Shown here: positions 1 to 11,000 of the stretch, one piece after another
Layout of the letters: the number at the start of each line of letters is the position of its first letter
Numbering within the stretch: position 1 is the first letter of the stretch
From: Clostridium swellfunianum
Lineage (GTDB): Bacteria; Bacillota; Clostridia; Clostridiales; Clostridiaceae
DNA: 64,000 nucleotides
Direction: 5' to 3'
Assembly: GCF_023656515.1 (NCBI RefSeq)
Contig: NZ_JAMOFV010000006.1
Span: forward strand, 2,772,035 to 2,836,034
Made by a program: the position numbers and the translations under genes
Notes under the pieces: model-generated
What the model was told of the DNA's origin: nothing
The model's database searches: none
Seen by the model: the letters and a program-made list of their open reading frames with translations, nothing else

Positions 1-1998
1 GCTTTGTATTATAGCTATGAATACAAAGGATAATAAAATATTAAATAAGAAGTATAGAACCACGTTATCTGGCGTTAAGCCTAAAACTAAAACTATTGAG
101 CTTGCTAGAACGGCTTGTATTATACCTATAATACCATAGGATAGGAATTTACCAAGTACTACCGAAGCCGAACTTGCATTGATATCTGAATCTACATCTT
201 CTTTTATTACGAAGAACATCATTAAAGCCCCAACCCACAAAGATAGTGGGATAAAGTATGGTGTAAAGCCTGAGCCGTAGTTTTTAACTGCGTACATTGG
301 CTTTTCATCTATTGTCAAAGGCTGTGAAACAAAGTCTCCCATAGTTTTGCTGTCATTTAATAAATTTTTATTTATCTTGTCATAACCTTCTTGAAGCTTA
401 TCACTTAGTTCTTGTGAACCATCACTTAATTTATTAACTCCGTCTTCAAGCTGTGGTATATTGCTCTTTAGTGTATTTAGTCCGTCATTTAACTGAACTC
501 CACCATCTTGAAGCTTTGTCATTCCACCAAGCAGGGTGTCTTTTGAGCTAGTTTGTTTTTGTGCAATATTCTTAACCTCTTCAGGCTTTGCTATAGCATT
601 TTTTAATTTAGATGAACCATCTTTTATTTGCACAAGTCCATTGCTTAAATCTGAAGACCCAGCATAAAGCTTTCCAACTCCAGCTTCTAATGTTGGAATT
701 TTGCTGTTTAAAGCATTCAAGCCTTCTGTCATTTGTCCAACACCAGCAACTACACTCTTTTGGTTTTTGCTTCCTACATTTACTGCAGCATTTAAAGCCT
801 TAACACCATCAGCTAAGCCTGTCTTTGGTTCAACTACTTTATTATAAAGCATCGCTGTTCCTGTTTTTAGGCTTATGTTGGTTTGACTGTCTGTATTTAC
901 AGCTGCATTTAATTGAGGAATAATTGCTATTATTTGTGATAAAGCATAATCCTTTTGTTGTTGAGTTGGTGCATTATTGTATAACAATACTAGCTTGTTT
1001 AATGCATCTACTGTACTTGAAATCCTAGTCACACCAGAGTTTATAGAAGTTATTCCTTGCACTAAGCTTGGATGCTGAGCATCACCTGTATTAACAGCAT
1101 TATTAAGCTGATTTAAACCTGCTCCTACTTGATTAAGTCCAGCGTTCAAATCACTTGAACCTTTATAAAGCTGTGAAATTCCAGCTTTAAGCTCTGGAAC
1201 TTGACCGTTTAACTGTCCTAGACCTTCATTTAACTGTGAAGCTCCATCCTTTGCTTTAGCTAAAGCTGAGTCTAGTTCATTTGCTCCATAGTATAGCTGT
1301 ACAGTTCCTTCTTTAGCAGTAGTTAAGCCATCCTTTAAATCTCCTGAACCATCAGCAAGTTTATTAACTCCATCCTTTAACTCTGGAACTTTATCCTTAA
1401 GCCGACCCATTCCATCATAAAGCTCTTTGCTGCCATCAGCAGCTTTTTGCATTCCGTCTTTAACTTCATAAAGACTGTCAAAGGTTACCTTAGTATATTC
1501 ATCAACAATGTTTTTAGTTAGTTCTGCTTTTAGTTCAGCCAAAACATTTTTATTTATCTGTGCTGCAAGAAAATTCTTTTTCTCATTTGCGGAGTATAGA
1601 ATACTAGGCGGTTGTGGTTTTCCATCCTTTGCACTAATTACCTTAGCTGAAAAATCCTCTGGAACTACAAATATAGCATAATAGCCACCTTTGTCTTTAA
1701 GCCCTCTTTCAGCTTCTTCCTTGGACACAAACTTCCAACCTACCTTATCATTATCCTTTAGTTTATCCACTAAGTCCTTCCCGTAGTTTACGGCCTCCCC
1801 GTCCTTTTCTGTTCCCTTGTCCGTATTAACTACTGCAACTGAAAGGTCCTGCAGACGGTTATATGGGTCCCAGAAAGCATATAGGTAGAGCAGACTGTAT
1901 AAAAGAGGAACTATAATAATTGCTACGACCGATACTCTAATAAATCGATTCTTAAATATACTTGATATATCTCTTCCTGCTACTTTGAAAAAATTCAT
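1..1998 (-). CDS. YhgE/Pip family membrane protein (partial, runs off left edge)
   Basis: An open frame of 666 codons starts at an ATG at 1998 and is still open at base 1, so the C-terminus is outside the window. The N-terminus reads MNFFKVAGRDISSIFKNR and is followed by a membrane segment and WDPYNRLQDLSVAVVNTDKG, which is typical of YhgE/Pip (phage infection protein) proteins. The middle, roughly residues 165-545, is a long alpha-helical region with recurring L-x-x-G spacing (KDGxxxLxxG, LNxGLxQLN). Membrane segments resume near residue 570, as expected for the ABC-2-like C-terminal half. Pip-type proteins are linked to phage receptors, type VII-like secretion and envelope stress, but no transport substrate can be read here. 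The promoter just upstream carries two TetR-like operators. Confidence 0.9.
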   Translation of the reverse strand, partial: MNFFKVAGRDISSIFKNRFIRVSVVAIIIVPLLYSLLYLYAFWDPYNRLQDLSVAVVNTDKGTEKDGEAVNYGKDLVDKLKDNDKVGWKFVSKEEAERGLKDKGGYYAIFVVPEDFSAKVISAKDGKPQPPSILYSANEKKNFLAAQINKNVLAELKAELTKNIVDEYTKVTFDSLYEVKDGMQKAADGSKELYDGMGRLKDKVPELKDGVNKLADGSGDLKDGLTTAKEGTVQLYYGANELDSALAKAKDGASQLNEGLGQLNGQVPELKAGISQLYKGSSDLNAGLNQVGAGLNQLNNAVNTGDAQHPSLVQGITSINSGVTRISSTVDALNKLVLLYNNAPTQQQKDYALSQIIAIIPQLNAAVNTDSQTNISLKTGTAMLYNKVVEPKTGLADGVKALNAAVNVGSKNQKSVVAGVGQMTEGLNALNSKIPTLEAGVGKLYAGSSDLSNGLVQIKDGSSKLKNAIAKPEEVKNIAQKQTSSKDTLLGGMTKLQDGGVQLNDGLNTLKSNIPQLEDGVNKLSDGSQELSDKLQEGYDKINKNLLNDSKTMGDFVSQPLTIDEKPMYAVKNYGSGFTPYFIPLSLWVGALMMFFVIKEDVDSDINASSASVVLGKFLSYGIIGIIQAVLASSIVLVLGLTPDNVVLYFLFNILLSFVFIAIIQS

Positions 1999-2029
1999 CG
2001 TACTATCTCCCCTCTCTGAATAATTTTAA

Positions 2030-2094
2030 ACTGACTGTTCAGTTTATACTGACCAGTCAGTTATAGTTATAACTCTTTTTTCTTTTTATGTCAA
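2030..2094 (-). promoter_or_regulatory. Promoter of the YhgE/Pip gene with two tandem TetR-type operators
   Basis: On the minus strand a perfect -35 TTGACA (2094-2089) is followed by a 17-bp spacer and a -10 TATAAC (2071-2066). Two dyads of the form ACTGA-N4-TCAGT lie immediately downstream: ACTGACCAGTCAGT at 2048-2061 and ACTGACTGTTCAGT at 2030-2043. Their centres are 18 bp apart, so a dimer on each site would lie on nearly the same DNA face across the start point. This arrangement suits a TetR-family repressor. The cognate regulator is not adjacent. Confidence 0.8.
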
Positions 2095-2149
2095 TAGGAT
2101 TAATCTCATTAATTTTTAGTCTCTACATTATGCTGATTTAACAAATAAA

Positions 2150-2195
2150 AAGGCAGCCTCAAAATAGAAGATTCATTCTACTTTGAGGCTGCCTT
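2150..2195 (-). terminator. Terminator of the beta-galactosidase operon
   Basis: The arms at 2150-2169 and 2176-2195 pair over 20 positions with a single non-Watson-Crick position and a 6-nt loop. On the minus strand the stem ends in a T-rich run. It lies 49 bases past the lacZ stop and seals unit C of the sugar island from the YhgE/Pip gene. Confidence 0.85.
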
Positions 2196-2244
2196 CATTT
2201 TCTAATACTCAAAATTTCAGGTTAATATGAATTACAGGCTTAAG

Positions 2245-5262
<3,018 letters not shown>

Positions 5263-5316
5263 TCACTCCTATATTTGTTGCAATAACTTAACATGATTTA
5301 ATTTTGTAGTATTTCT

Positions 5317-6348
5317 TCAATTCTTCATATATTTATTTATTACATAGCTAAGATTCCTTGCAATTTCCTCCATCCCAAAGGCTGACGGATGTGTCAGGTC
5401 TATCGTTAATCCAGTTACAGACTTAAGCAAATCTGTACCATTTATATAAATAAGTTTTGGCAGCTTGAGTTTTTCAACTTTTTCTTTAACAACTTTTCTA
5501 TACTTTATGATTTTATCGCTATTTTCATAATCAAGATAACAGGTAAATAAATCGATGCAGAATATCCACTTGTTTTTATTTGCTAAAGCTATTTTAGAAA
5601 TAAAACAATCTACCTTCTCTTCAAACTGTTCTACACTCCATTGTTCAACAACATTAATGCCCATTTCTAACGTCGCAAAATCCCAATCATTTCTTTCTGC
5701 AATATAATCTGCCATGGCGGCTTCCATATATGCACCTCCGGCAAAGCCTAAATTTATTAAATCAATTCCTAATAGTTCTGCTGTTCTCATAGCATAAGAT
5801 GCATTTGGCCCTATAGTTGAGCTTCCGTGAGTAATAGAAGAACCATAAGCCAAATATCTTTTACTTGGAACCTGCTCTGACCTTGGAGGGGTGCAGCTAC
5901 CTTCTAAATCTATCAAATAGTTTTTCCAGTCATAGGGCAGAATCACCCTTACTAAATTAGGATCAAACGGAAGACTATATTCTTTAGAGAGTCTTTCTAA
6001 AGTCTTTATGTTTTTAGGCCTTTTAATAATGAGCTCAGTAGGTTTTTTTGTGGATAATATCCTAGGGCTATATTCCCAAGAAGCTTGGAAGCTTCCATAA
6101 TATATTTCCACCAATCCTGTATCGAGAACTGCACCCTCTTCTGGTGCCCTTTGTAATACAAGCTTTATACATTCATCTTCTATATTGAACCTTATTTCTG
6201 TTCCACAGCCAAAAAAAGCTGCTCTCTTAGCTTTTTCGTTAAGCTCTGCTCTAACTTTTTCAGGAATGCGTGATAATACAAAAACTCCCTCTTCCTTTAT
6301 TTCATGAATTTCATCTATGTTATAAAACTCTGCATTTTTATAAATCAT
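5317..6348 (-). CDS. SGNH/GDSL-family esterase with N-terminal beta-sandwich
   Basis: The first ~165 residues look like the SsfX3-type N-terminal domain. They are followed by an SGNH hydrolase domain with block I YGSSITHGSS (nucleophile near residue 175 of the longest frame) and a C-terminal Asp-x-x-His block, DLTHPS. The ATG at 6348 is preferred over the GTG at 6360 because AGGTGG lies eight bases before it. There is no signal peptide, so it acts in the cytoplasm. Relatives remove acetyl groups from glycans. Inside a sialidase/NanA operon, O-acetylated sialic acid or O-acetyl sugars are plausible substrates, but this is inferred from context. Confidence 0.8.
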   Translation of the reverse strand: MIYKNAEFYNIDEIHEIKEEGVFVLSRIPEKVRAELNEKAKRAAFFGCGTEIRFNIEDECIKLVLQRAPEEGAVLDTGLVEIYYGSFQASWEYSPRILSTKKPTELIIKRPKNIKTLERLSKEYSLPFDPNLVRVILPYDWKNYLIDLEGSCTPPRSEQVPSKRYLAYGSSITHGSSTIGPNASYAMRTAELLGIDLINLGFAGGAYMEAAMADYIAERNDWDFATLEMGINVVEQWSVEQFEEKVDCFISKIALANKNKWIFCIDLFTCYLDYENSDKIIKYRKVVKEKVEKLKLPKLIYINGTDLLKSVTGLTIDLTHPSAFGMEEIARNLSYVINKYMKN

Positions 6349-6376
6349 TATCTCTACCACCTATCATAAAAATTAT

Positions 6377-7195
6377 CTAAAATAATTCATCTAACCACTG
6401 GATGCATAGGTTCATCCATGTAGCTACGTGAAGATTTATCTCTTTCTCCTTAGTTTGTGTTTCAGCAGTTGCAAGAGATAAGCCGTGAGGACCTTTAGGA
6501 TAAATATGAAGCTCAAAAGGTACCTTGTTTTTGCATAATGCCTGTGCAAATAGTATGGTATTTTCCACTGGAACAGTTTTGTCTTCAACAGTATGCCAGA
6601 TAAAAGTTGGAGATGTACTCATTTTCACATGATGCTCTAAAGACATTTCATATAATAAATTACTATCAGCTTCTACTCCTAACAAATTCACAAAAGAGTC
6701 TCTATGAGCAAGTTCACCTGAGCTTATAACAGGATAGCTTAATATTAAAGCATTTGGTTTATTAAGTCCCTGCTTAATTCCAGGATTCTCAAGCAAGTAT
6801 GATTTTTCCCAGTGTACCCCGAGACTTGCCGCTAAATGCCCACCTGCTGAAAATCCACACACCGCAATTTTATCAACGTCAACATTCCACTCCTCTGCAT
6901 TTTCTCGTATTATACACATAGCCCTTGATACATCCATTAATGGCTGAGGATGCTTTCTAGGTGCACAGCTATAATAAACAACAAAGGCATGAAAGCCTGC
7001 AGCATTAAATTGTATGGCAATTTGTTCGGCTTCTCTATCTGAAGTAATTCTATATCCACCGCCTGGACATACAAGTACAGCTGCTCTTTTCTTATTTCCA
7101 CCTAGTACATAAGAAACCAAAGTAGGTTTGAAATCATCCAGTTCTGACCTTTGGAAGGTTAGATTTTCCCATAATTCAATAGTTTTATTTATCAT
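6377..7195 (-). CDS. Alpha/beta-hydrolase, acetyl-esterase type (BD-FAE-like)
   Basis: A 272-residue alpha/beta hydrolase. The oxyanion motif CPGGGY (near 43-48) is followed by the nucleophile elbow GFSAGG (Ser116), Asp205 in VEDKTVP and His237 in GPHGLS, giving a complete triad. There is no signal peptide. The family includes bacterial acetylxylan and feruloyl esterases and carbohydrate O-acetylesterases. It sits between the broken chemoreceptor and the SGNH esterase, so the operon carries two unrelated esterase folds. This suggests an acetylated glycan as substrate. Confidence 0.8.
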   Translation of the reverse strand: MINKTIELWENLTFQRSELDDFKPTLVSYVLGGNKKRAAVLVCPGGGYRITSDREAEQIAIQFNAAGFHAFVVYYSCAPRKHPQPLMDVSRAMCIIRENAEEWNVDVDKIAVCGFSAGGHLAASLGVHWEKSYLLENPGIKQGLNKPNALILSYPVISSGELAHRDSFVNLLGVEADSNLLYEMSLEHHVKMSTSPTFIWHTVEDKTVPVENTILFAQALCKNKVPFELHIYPKGPHGLSLATAETQTKEKEINLHVATWMNLCIQWLDELF

Positions 7196-7207
7196 AAACT
7201 CATCTCC

Positions 7208-8249
7208 TTAAAATCTAAACTTTAGAATCAGTTCACTTAATTCATTTGCTTTTTCACTTAATCCTTTTACAAGTAAATACATCTCATTGTTTTGTTCAGA
7301 TTGGTTTTGAATGGTTGCCGAAACTTCTTCTGTCGCAGCAATATTTTCTTCTGATATAGCAGCAATATTGCTTACAGCATCATTTAAGTATTCCTTTTCT
7401 TCATCTATTACATTGATTGAAGCCATAGTATCATTCATAGAGGCTATAATATTTGTTGTTGCAGCTTTTATATTCTCAAAGGACTTAATGGTATACCCAG
7501 CCTGTTCTAATTCTTCCTTAAATAATTTCTGAGCATTAGAAGGAATATATAGAGATGCCACAACTGCAAATCCTTTACCTGCTTGTCCTGCTCTTGCAGC
7601 CTCTATAGATGCATTAAGCGAGAGCAGATTAGTTTGTTTTGTTATATTGTTAATCTTATTTAAGATAGTAAGTATATCTTTAGTATTAGTACCTAAGTTG
7701 CAAATTGCATTTGTAGCTTCTTCCATAGCCATTGAGTTGTTCGTTGAGGTTTTGTTTAAATTATTAATAACGTTAGAGCTATCTATAACAACTTTTATTG
7801 TGATATTAGTTGCTGTATTAACATTTTTTAAAAGTCTTATAGTATTAGTTATTTCATCATTAAATTTTTCAGATATCTTAGCGCAATTAAACTTTTATCA
7901 AAGAGGAACTACCGTTGTTTCCTATACTTTTTATATAGCTTTCAACTCTATTCTTAGCCTGAAGCTGCTCAAATGTACTTAATCCCTTTACATTGAAATT
8001 TTCAGCAATATCCTTGTTTTGTAACATCTGAATCGAGGTAACTTCTATGCTTTCATCTATAAGTTTTATATACATTTCATTTTGTTTTAGTATCTGCATA
8101 GTAGATTCTTTAAAATCAGCAGATACTTTTTCTTTTGTCACGCTATATATTAGTAAAGCAGATATAGATAATGTTATAAGAGACAGTAATGTGAAGGTTA
8201 TCGCTAACTTTCTAAATAACCACTTTTTAACTCCCAAATCTCTAATCAT
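7208..8249 (-). pseudogene. Methyl-accepting chemotaxis protein, broken by deletion and frameshift
   Basis: The 5' part (8249-7887, 120 codons) has a transmembrane helix near residues 15-35 and the start of an extracellular sensor, then stops at TAA. About 20 bases later another frame (readable from about 7903, first Met 7732) gives the cytoplasmic signalling helix with [18 protein letters not shown] and GKGFAVVA, ending at 7208. Most of the sensor domain, the second membrane helix and HAMP are missing. The sequence after GFAVVA also departs from the very conserved hairpin tip. A working receptor cannot be made. Intact, it would have directed chemotaxis toward the sugar of this island. Confidence 0.8.
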
Positions 8250-8347
8250 TTTATAGTCAAAATTTTTATACTATGCTTATATGCTTCTCCAAGTAATATA
8301 TTTCCACCATTTCTAGTAATAGCACGCTTATATTTGATATTCTTCAC
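8246..8347 (-). CDS. Possible 33-residue leader or remnant ORF
   Basis: A GTG-started frame preceded by TTTGGAGTG encodes a short basic peptide, beginning VKNIKYKRAI and ending SIKILTIK. Its TGA overlaps the ATG of the broken chemoreceptor (ATGA), as in translational coupling. It resembles no family I know. It may be a genuine coupled small gene, or the tail of a gene lost in the rearrangement that damaged the neighbour. Confidence 0.3.
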   Translation of the reverse strand: MKNIKYKRAITRNGGNILLGEAYKHSIKILTIK

Positions 8348-8379
8348 AGTATCACTCCAAAGTTACTTCAAAATACCTG

Positions 8380-8829
8380 CTAAACTTTAACCTTTATAAC
8401 AACCTTCCTGACTTTTTCTCTCTTATTAAGCATTATTCCCGGCATATGAGCGTCCTCAGGAAAAAAAATAAAGAGTTCTCTACTTCTCAAAAGTGATAGA
8501 TTATTTACTCCCTCCAATAGCATAAAGTCCTTATCTATATCATATGGAGAAAATTCAGATAAGCCTTCCACCGGAAAGTATCCCATTTTTTCAGTTCCCA
8601 CCACCATGTACTGTACATCTATATATTTTTGGTGAGCTTCATATTTTGCCCCTTCTAATTCCTTAGTTTCATATTCTTGTACCAAAGCAAACACATCATC
8701 ACCATCTATTTCATAACGCCCAGGTAAAAGAGCCGCTAAATCCTCTCTATTTAGAAATTTAAATACTTTTTTAAAATTCTCATGTAAACTTTCATATTTT
8801 TCATAATCCTTAATATTAGCAAATACCAT
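8380..8829 (-). CDS. yhcH: YhcH/YjgK/YiaL-family protein, probable sialic-acid anomerase
   Basis: A 149-residue single-domain protein of the YhcH/YjgK/YiaL (DUF386) cupin family, full length. The conserved metal-ligand region EAHQKYIDVQY (His66) and the second motif PEDAHMPG (His128) are present. The E. coli member encoded with nanATEK speeds interconversion of N-acetylneuraminate anomers. Its place directly after a NanA-type lyase supports the same role here. The older name, beta-galactosidase subunit beta, is a historical misnomer. Confidence 0.85.
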   Translation of the reverse strand: MVFANIKDYEKYESLHENFKKVFKFLNREDLAALLPGRYEIDGDDVFALVQEYETKELEGAKYEAHQKYIDVQYMVVGTEKMGYFPVEGLSEFSPYDIDKDFMLLEGVNNLSLLRSRELFIFFPEDAHMPGIMLNKREKVRKVVIKVKV

Positions 8830-8912
8830 AATAAACTCCTTTTAATTAGACTACTAGGGTGTTAATTCCTTGTATTTTACCTTGATTTTCAATATAGTCT
8901 TAATAATATAAA

Positions 8913-8935
8913 TGGATGATTTAACACATCATCCA
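8913..8935 (-). terminator. Hairpin between nanA and yhcH, possible attenuator
   Basis: TGGATGAT and ATCATCCA form a perfect 8-bp stem with a 7-nt loop. On the minus strand it is followed by TTTATATTATT. It lies in the 120-bp gap after nanA and could reduce expression of the downstream genes or mark an RNA-processing point. Confidence 0.5.
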
Positions 8936-8949
8936 CTTGTACAAAATAT

Positions 8950-9813
8950 CTATTCTAAAATCTTTTCCAATAACTTCTTATCATCTTCAGTCAAGGATCT
9001 AAATGGCCTTCGTGAACCATTGCATTCAATGCCCTGAATCTCTAAAGCATATTTTACTCCTTGGTTTACTCCTACTTTAATTAAAGCATCAATAATTTCA
9101 TTTGCCTTAGCCTGTACTTCCTGGGCCTCTGATATATTTCCTTCTTTAAATAATTTATCGATTTTAATAAATTTTTCTGACATGAAATTAAAGGTGCTTC
9201 CTATGGCACTCTTTGCTCCCATTGCCAATGCTCCTAAGAACACTTCATCATGCCCATTAAATACTGTTAGTCTTTCATCAATTTTCAGCATTTGCTCTAG
9301 TTGATATAAATCATAAGATGTATGCTTTATTCCAATAAATCTCTCATCATTCATAAATTCTTTAATATTGCTCATATTAAATGTAACTCCCGAGAAGGCA
9401 GGAAAATTATAAATTATCATTGGTAGATTTACATTATTTACGATATCAAAATAATAATTTTTTATTTCTTCAAAAGAAAACTTGTAATAAAACGGAGCAA
9501 CGGAGGAAATAGCATCATATCCTAATGCTTCAGAATACTTTCCCAATTCTACTGCATGCTCTGTGCCAATGGAACCAATATGGCTTATAAGAGTGCACTT
9601 TCCTTTACATTCCTGTGCCACTATATCCAAAATATATTTTCTCTCATCCATAGATAACAAAAAAGCTTCAGCTGTGCTTCCACCAATATAAAAGCCTTTT
9701 ACACCTTTATCAAGATTAAGATTTATTATTTTTTGCAGAGATTCTTCGTTAATTTTACCGTTACTTTTATATGGAGTTACTAAGGCTGGAAATATTCCTG
9801 TATATTTGTTCAT
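8950..9813 (-). CDS. nanA: N-acetylneuraminate lyase
   Basis: A 287-residue class I aldolase of the DHDPS/NanA family that splits N-acetylneuraminate into pyruvate and N-acetylmannosamine. It matches the NanA branch closely: GGSTAEAF (Ser46-Thr47 for the carboxylate), FYYKFSFEE, YNFPAFSGV with Tyr135, the Schiff-base Lys163 in IGIKHTS, and the Asp189-Glu190 pair in NGHDEVF. A ribosome site GAGG precedes the ATG. It follows the sialidase by 45 bp and precedes yhcH. No NanE epimerase or NanK kinase is in the window, so the product must be handled by genes elsewhere. Confidence 0.92.
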   Translation of the reverse strand: MNKYTGIFPALVTPYKSNGKINEESLQKIINLNLDKGVKGFYIGGSTAEAFLLSMDERKYILDIVAQECKGKCTLISHIGSIGTEHAVELGKYSEALGYDAISSVAPFYYKFSFEEIKNYYFDIVNNVNLPMIIYNFPAFSGVTFNMSNIKEFMNDERFIGIKHTSYDLYQLEQMLKIDERLTVFNGHDEVFLGALAMGAKSAIGSTFNFMSEKFIKIDKLFKEGNISEAQEVQAKANEIIDALIKVGVNQGVKYALEIQGIECNGSRRPFRSLTEDDKKLLEKILE

Positions 9814-9858
9814 TATAAAAACCTCTTTTCTAGTATTTTCTGAGTTGAAAACTACACT

Positions 9859-10923
9859 TTATAGTGGATCAAGAGTTTGTCTACCATCAGTGAGCCATTC
9901 TATATTAAATTTAGCTAATACAAGATAGTGGTATTTAAGACTATCCTTCCACTTTTCGTAATAGCAATATATAATTCTCTTATCATTACTAACAGCCAAG
10001 TCTGAATAAGCAGATCCACCAGTGCATATTGCCTTGGAATAAGTCCAAGTCTCCCCCTCATCCATAGACATTTTAACTGTAAGATTGGACCTGTCATCAG
10101 CGTTATTTAGATTTGAAAATATAATTCTGTTTCTGAGGTACTCATTTTTATCTGTAAACCGTATTAAACTTCCACAGCATAATGGATCTGCCAATTCATA
10201 ATGAAGAATGGGGACTGACCATCCATTGATTCCGTTCGGACTTATTGATATAGAGCGACGCTTTTCTGCAACTGTATTATTTCTCATATTTAGCAAAACA
10301 GAGCCATCATACTTCTCCACAGCAGTTGTTTCGTTAGGACTAGGTATCTGAGTAGTTTCATATATAATTTCTCCTCTATTCCAAGTAGTCCCTCCATCAT
10401 CACTATAAATTGTGGATACAACTCCAGGAGCATGAGTTTTACTCGCAGAAAGCCATACTGGTACTAGAAGTCTTCCATTTCTCATCTGAATCCCGTGCCC
10501 TGGGCCTGTCGCTATAACAATCCATTGAAACTCTGGTTTAAATTGCTGAAAAGCTGCTGTAATCTCAACAGGATCAGACCAAGTTTCTCCATGGTCTAAA
10601 CTCTTACGATAATAAGCTTGACTATACTCTCTACAATAAAGAAAGTGTACAGTACCACTATCCCTTTGCGCAATCATTACTGGATTGTTGATAGTATTGC
10701 CTGAAGTTACCCCATCTACTAGTTTATATCTTTCGCTCCAAGTAACTCCGCCATCTATACTCCTTCTCATGTAAATATCGATTACTGCCCAATCAGATGT
10801 AGTCTTTCTTGCTTCACAGTAGGTAATTACTGTACCATCCCCGGTAACCACAATTCCAGGTATCCTATATTGAGCATATCCATCAACTGTTGACTCAAAC
10901 AAAATAGTTTCACTATAAATCAT
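9859..10923 (-). CDS. BNR-repeat sialidase (GH33-like), predicted cytoplasmic
   Basis: 354 residues forming a six-bladed propeller. The YRIP motif carries the first arginine (Arg20). Four Asp boxes of the S-x-D-x-G-x-T-W type lie near 55, 108, 174 and 286. The other expected catalytic residues can be assigned: Glu203 in AVEKYDG, Arg214 in LNMRN, Arg278 in DDRSNL and the Tyr306 nucleophile in SAYSDL. An acidic residue for acid/base lies in SDWAVID. No signal peptide or anchor is visible, unlike secreted clostridial sialidases. It begins 78 bp after the binding-protein gene and is followed by nanA, consistent with cleavage of imported sialosides. Confidence 0.85.
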   Translation of the reverse strand: MIYSETILFESTVDGYAQYRIPGIVVTGDGTVITYCEARKTTSDWAVIDIYMRRSIDGGVTWSERYKLVDGVTSGNTINNPVMIAQRDSGTVHFLYCREYSQAYYRKSLDHGETWSDPVEITAAFQQFKPEFQWIVIATGPGHGIQMRNGRLLVPVWLSASKTHAPGVVSTIYSDDGGTTWNRGEIIYETTQIPSPNETTAVEKYDGSVLLNMRNNTVAEKRRSISISPNGINGWSVPILHYELADPLCCGSLIRFTDKNEYLRNRIIFSNLNNADDRSNLTVKMSMDEGETWTYSKAICTGGSAYSDLAVSNDKRIIYCYYEKWKDSLKYHYLVLAKFNIEWLTDGRQTLDPL

Positions 10924-10945
10924 TTTACTTCCCTTCTCTTTGATA

Positions 10946-10979
10946 TAGAAGAAACCAGACTTGCATCTGGCTGCTTCTA
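10946..10979 (-). terminator. Intercistronic hairpin after the sugar-binding protein gene
   Basis: The arms 10946-10959 and 10966-10979 pair over 14 positions on the minus-strand RNA, with one mismatch and one G-U. No T run follows. Such stems after binding-protein genes usually protect that part of the transcript or reduce read-through. Confidence 0.5.
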
Positions 10980-11000
10980 CTAAAAGTTTGAGTATATATG

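Noticed and set aside
612..803. Plus-strand open frame of 63 codons
   Set aside because: It is antisense to the helical repeat region of the YhgE/Pip gene, has low-complexity Leu/His/Phe composition, and has no ribosome site.
1..1998. DNA-level tandem repeat array suggested by recurring AAGC-TG-AACTCC-like words
   Set aside because: The recurrence comes from the coded L-x-x-G spacing of the YhgE/Pip helical domain. The copies are diverged and irregularly spaced, so it is a protein repeat rather than a satellite or CRISPR.
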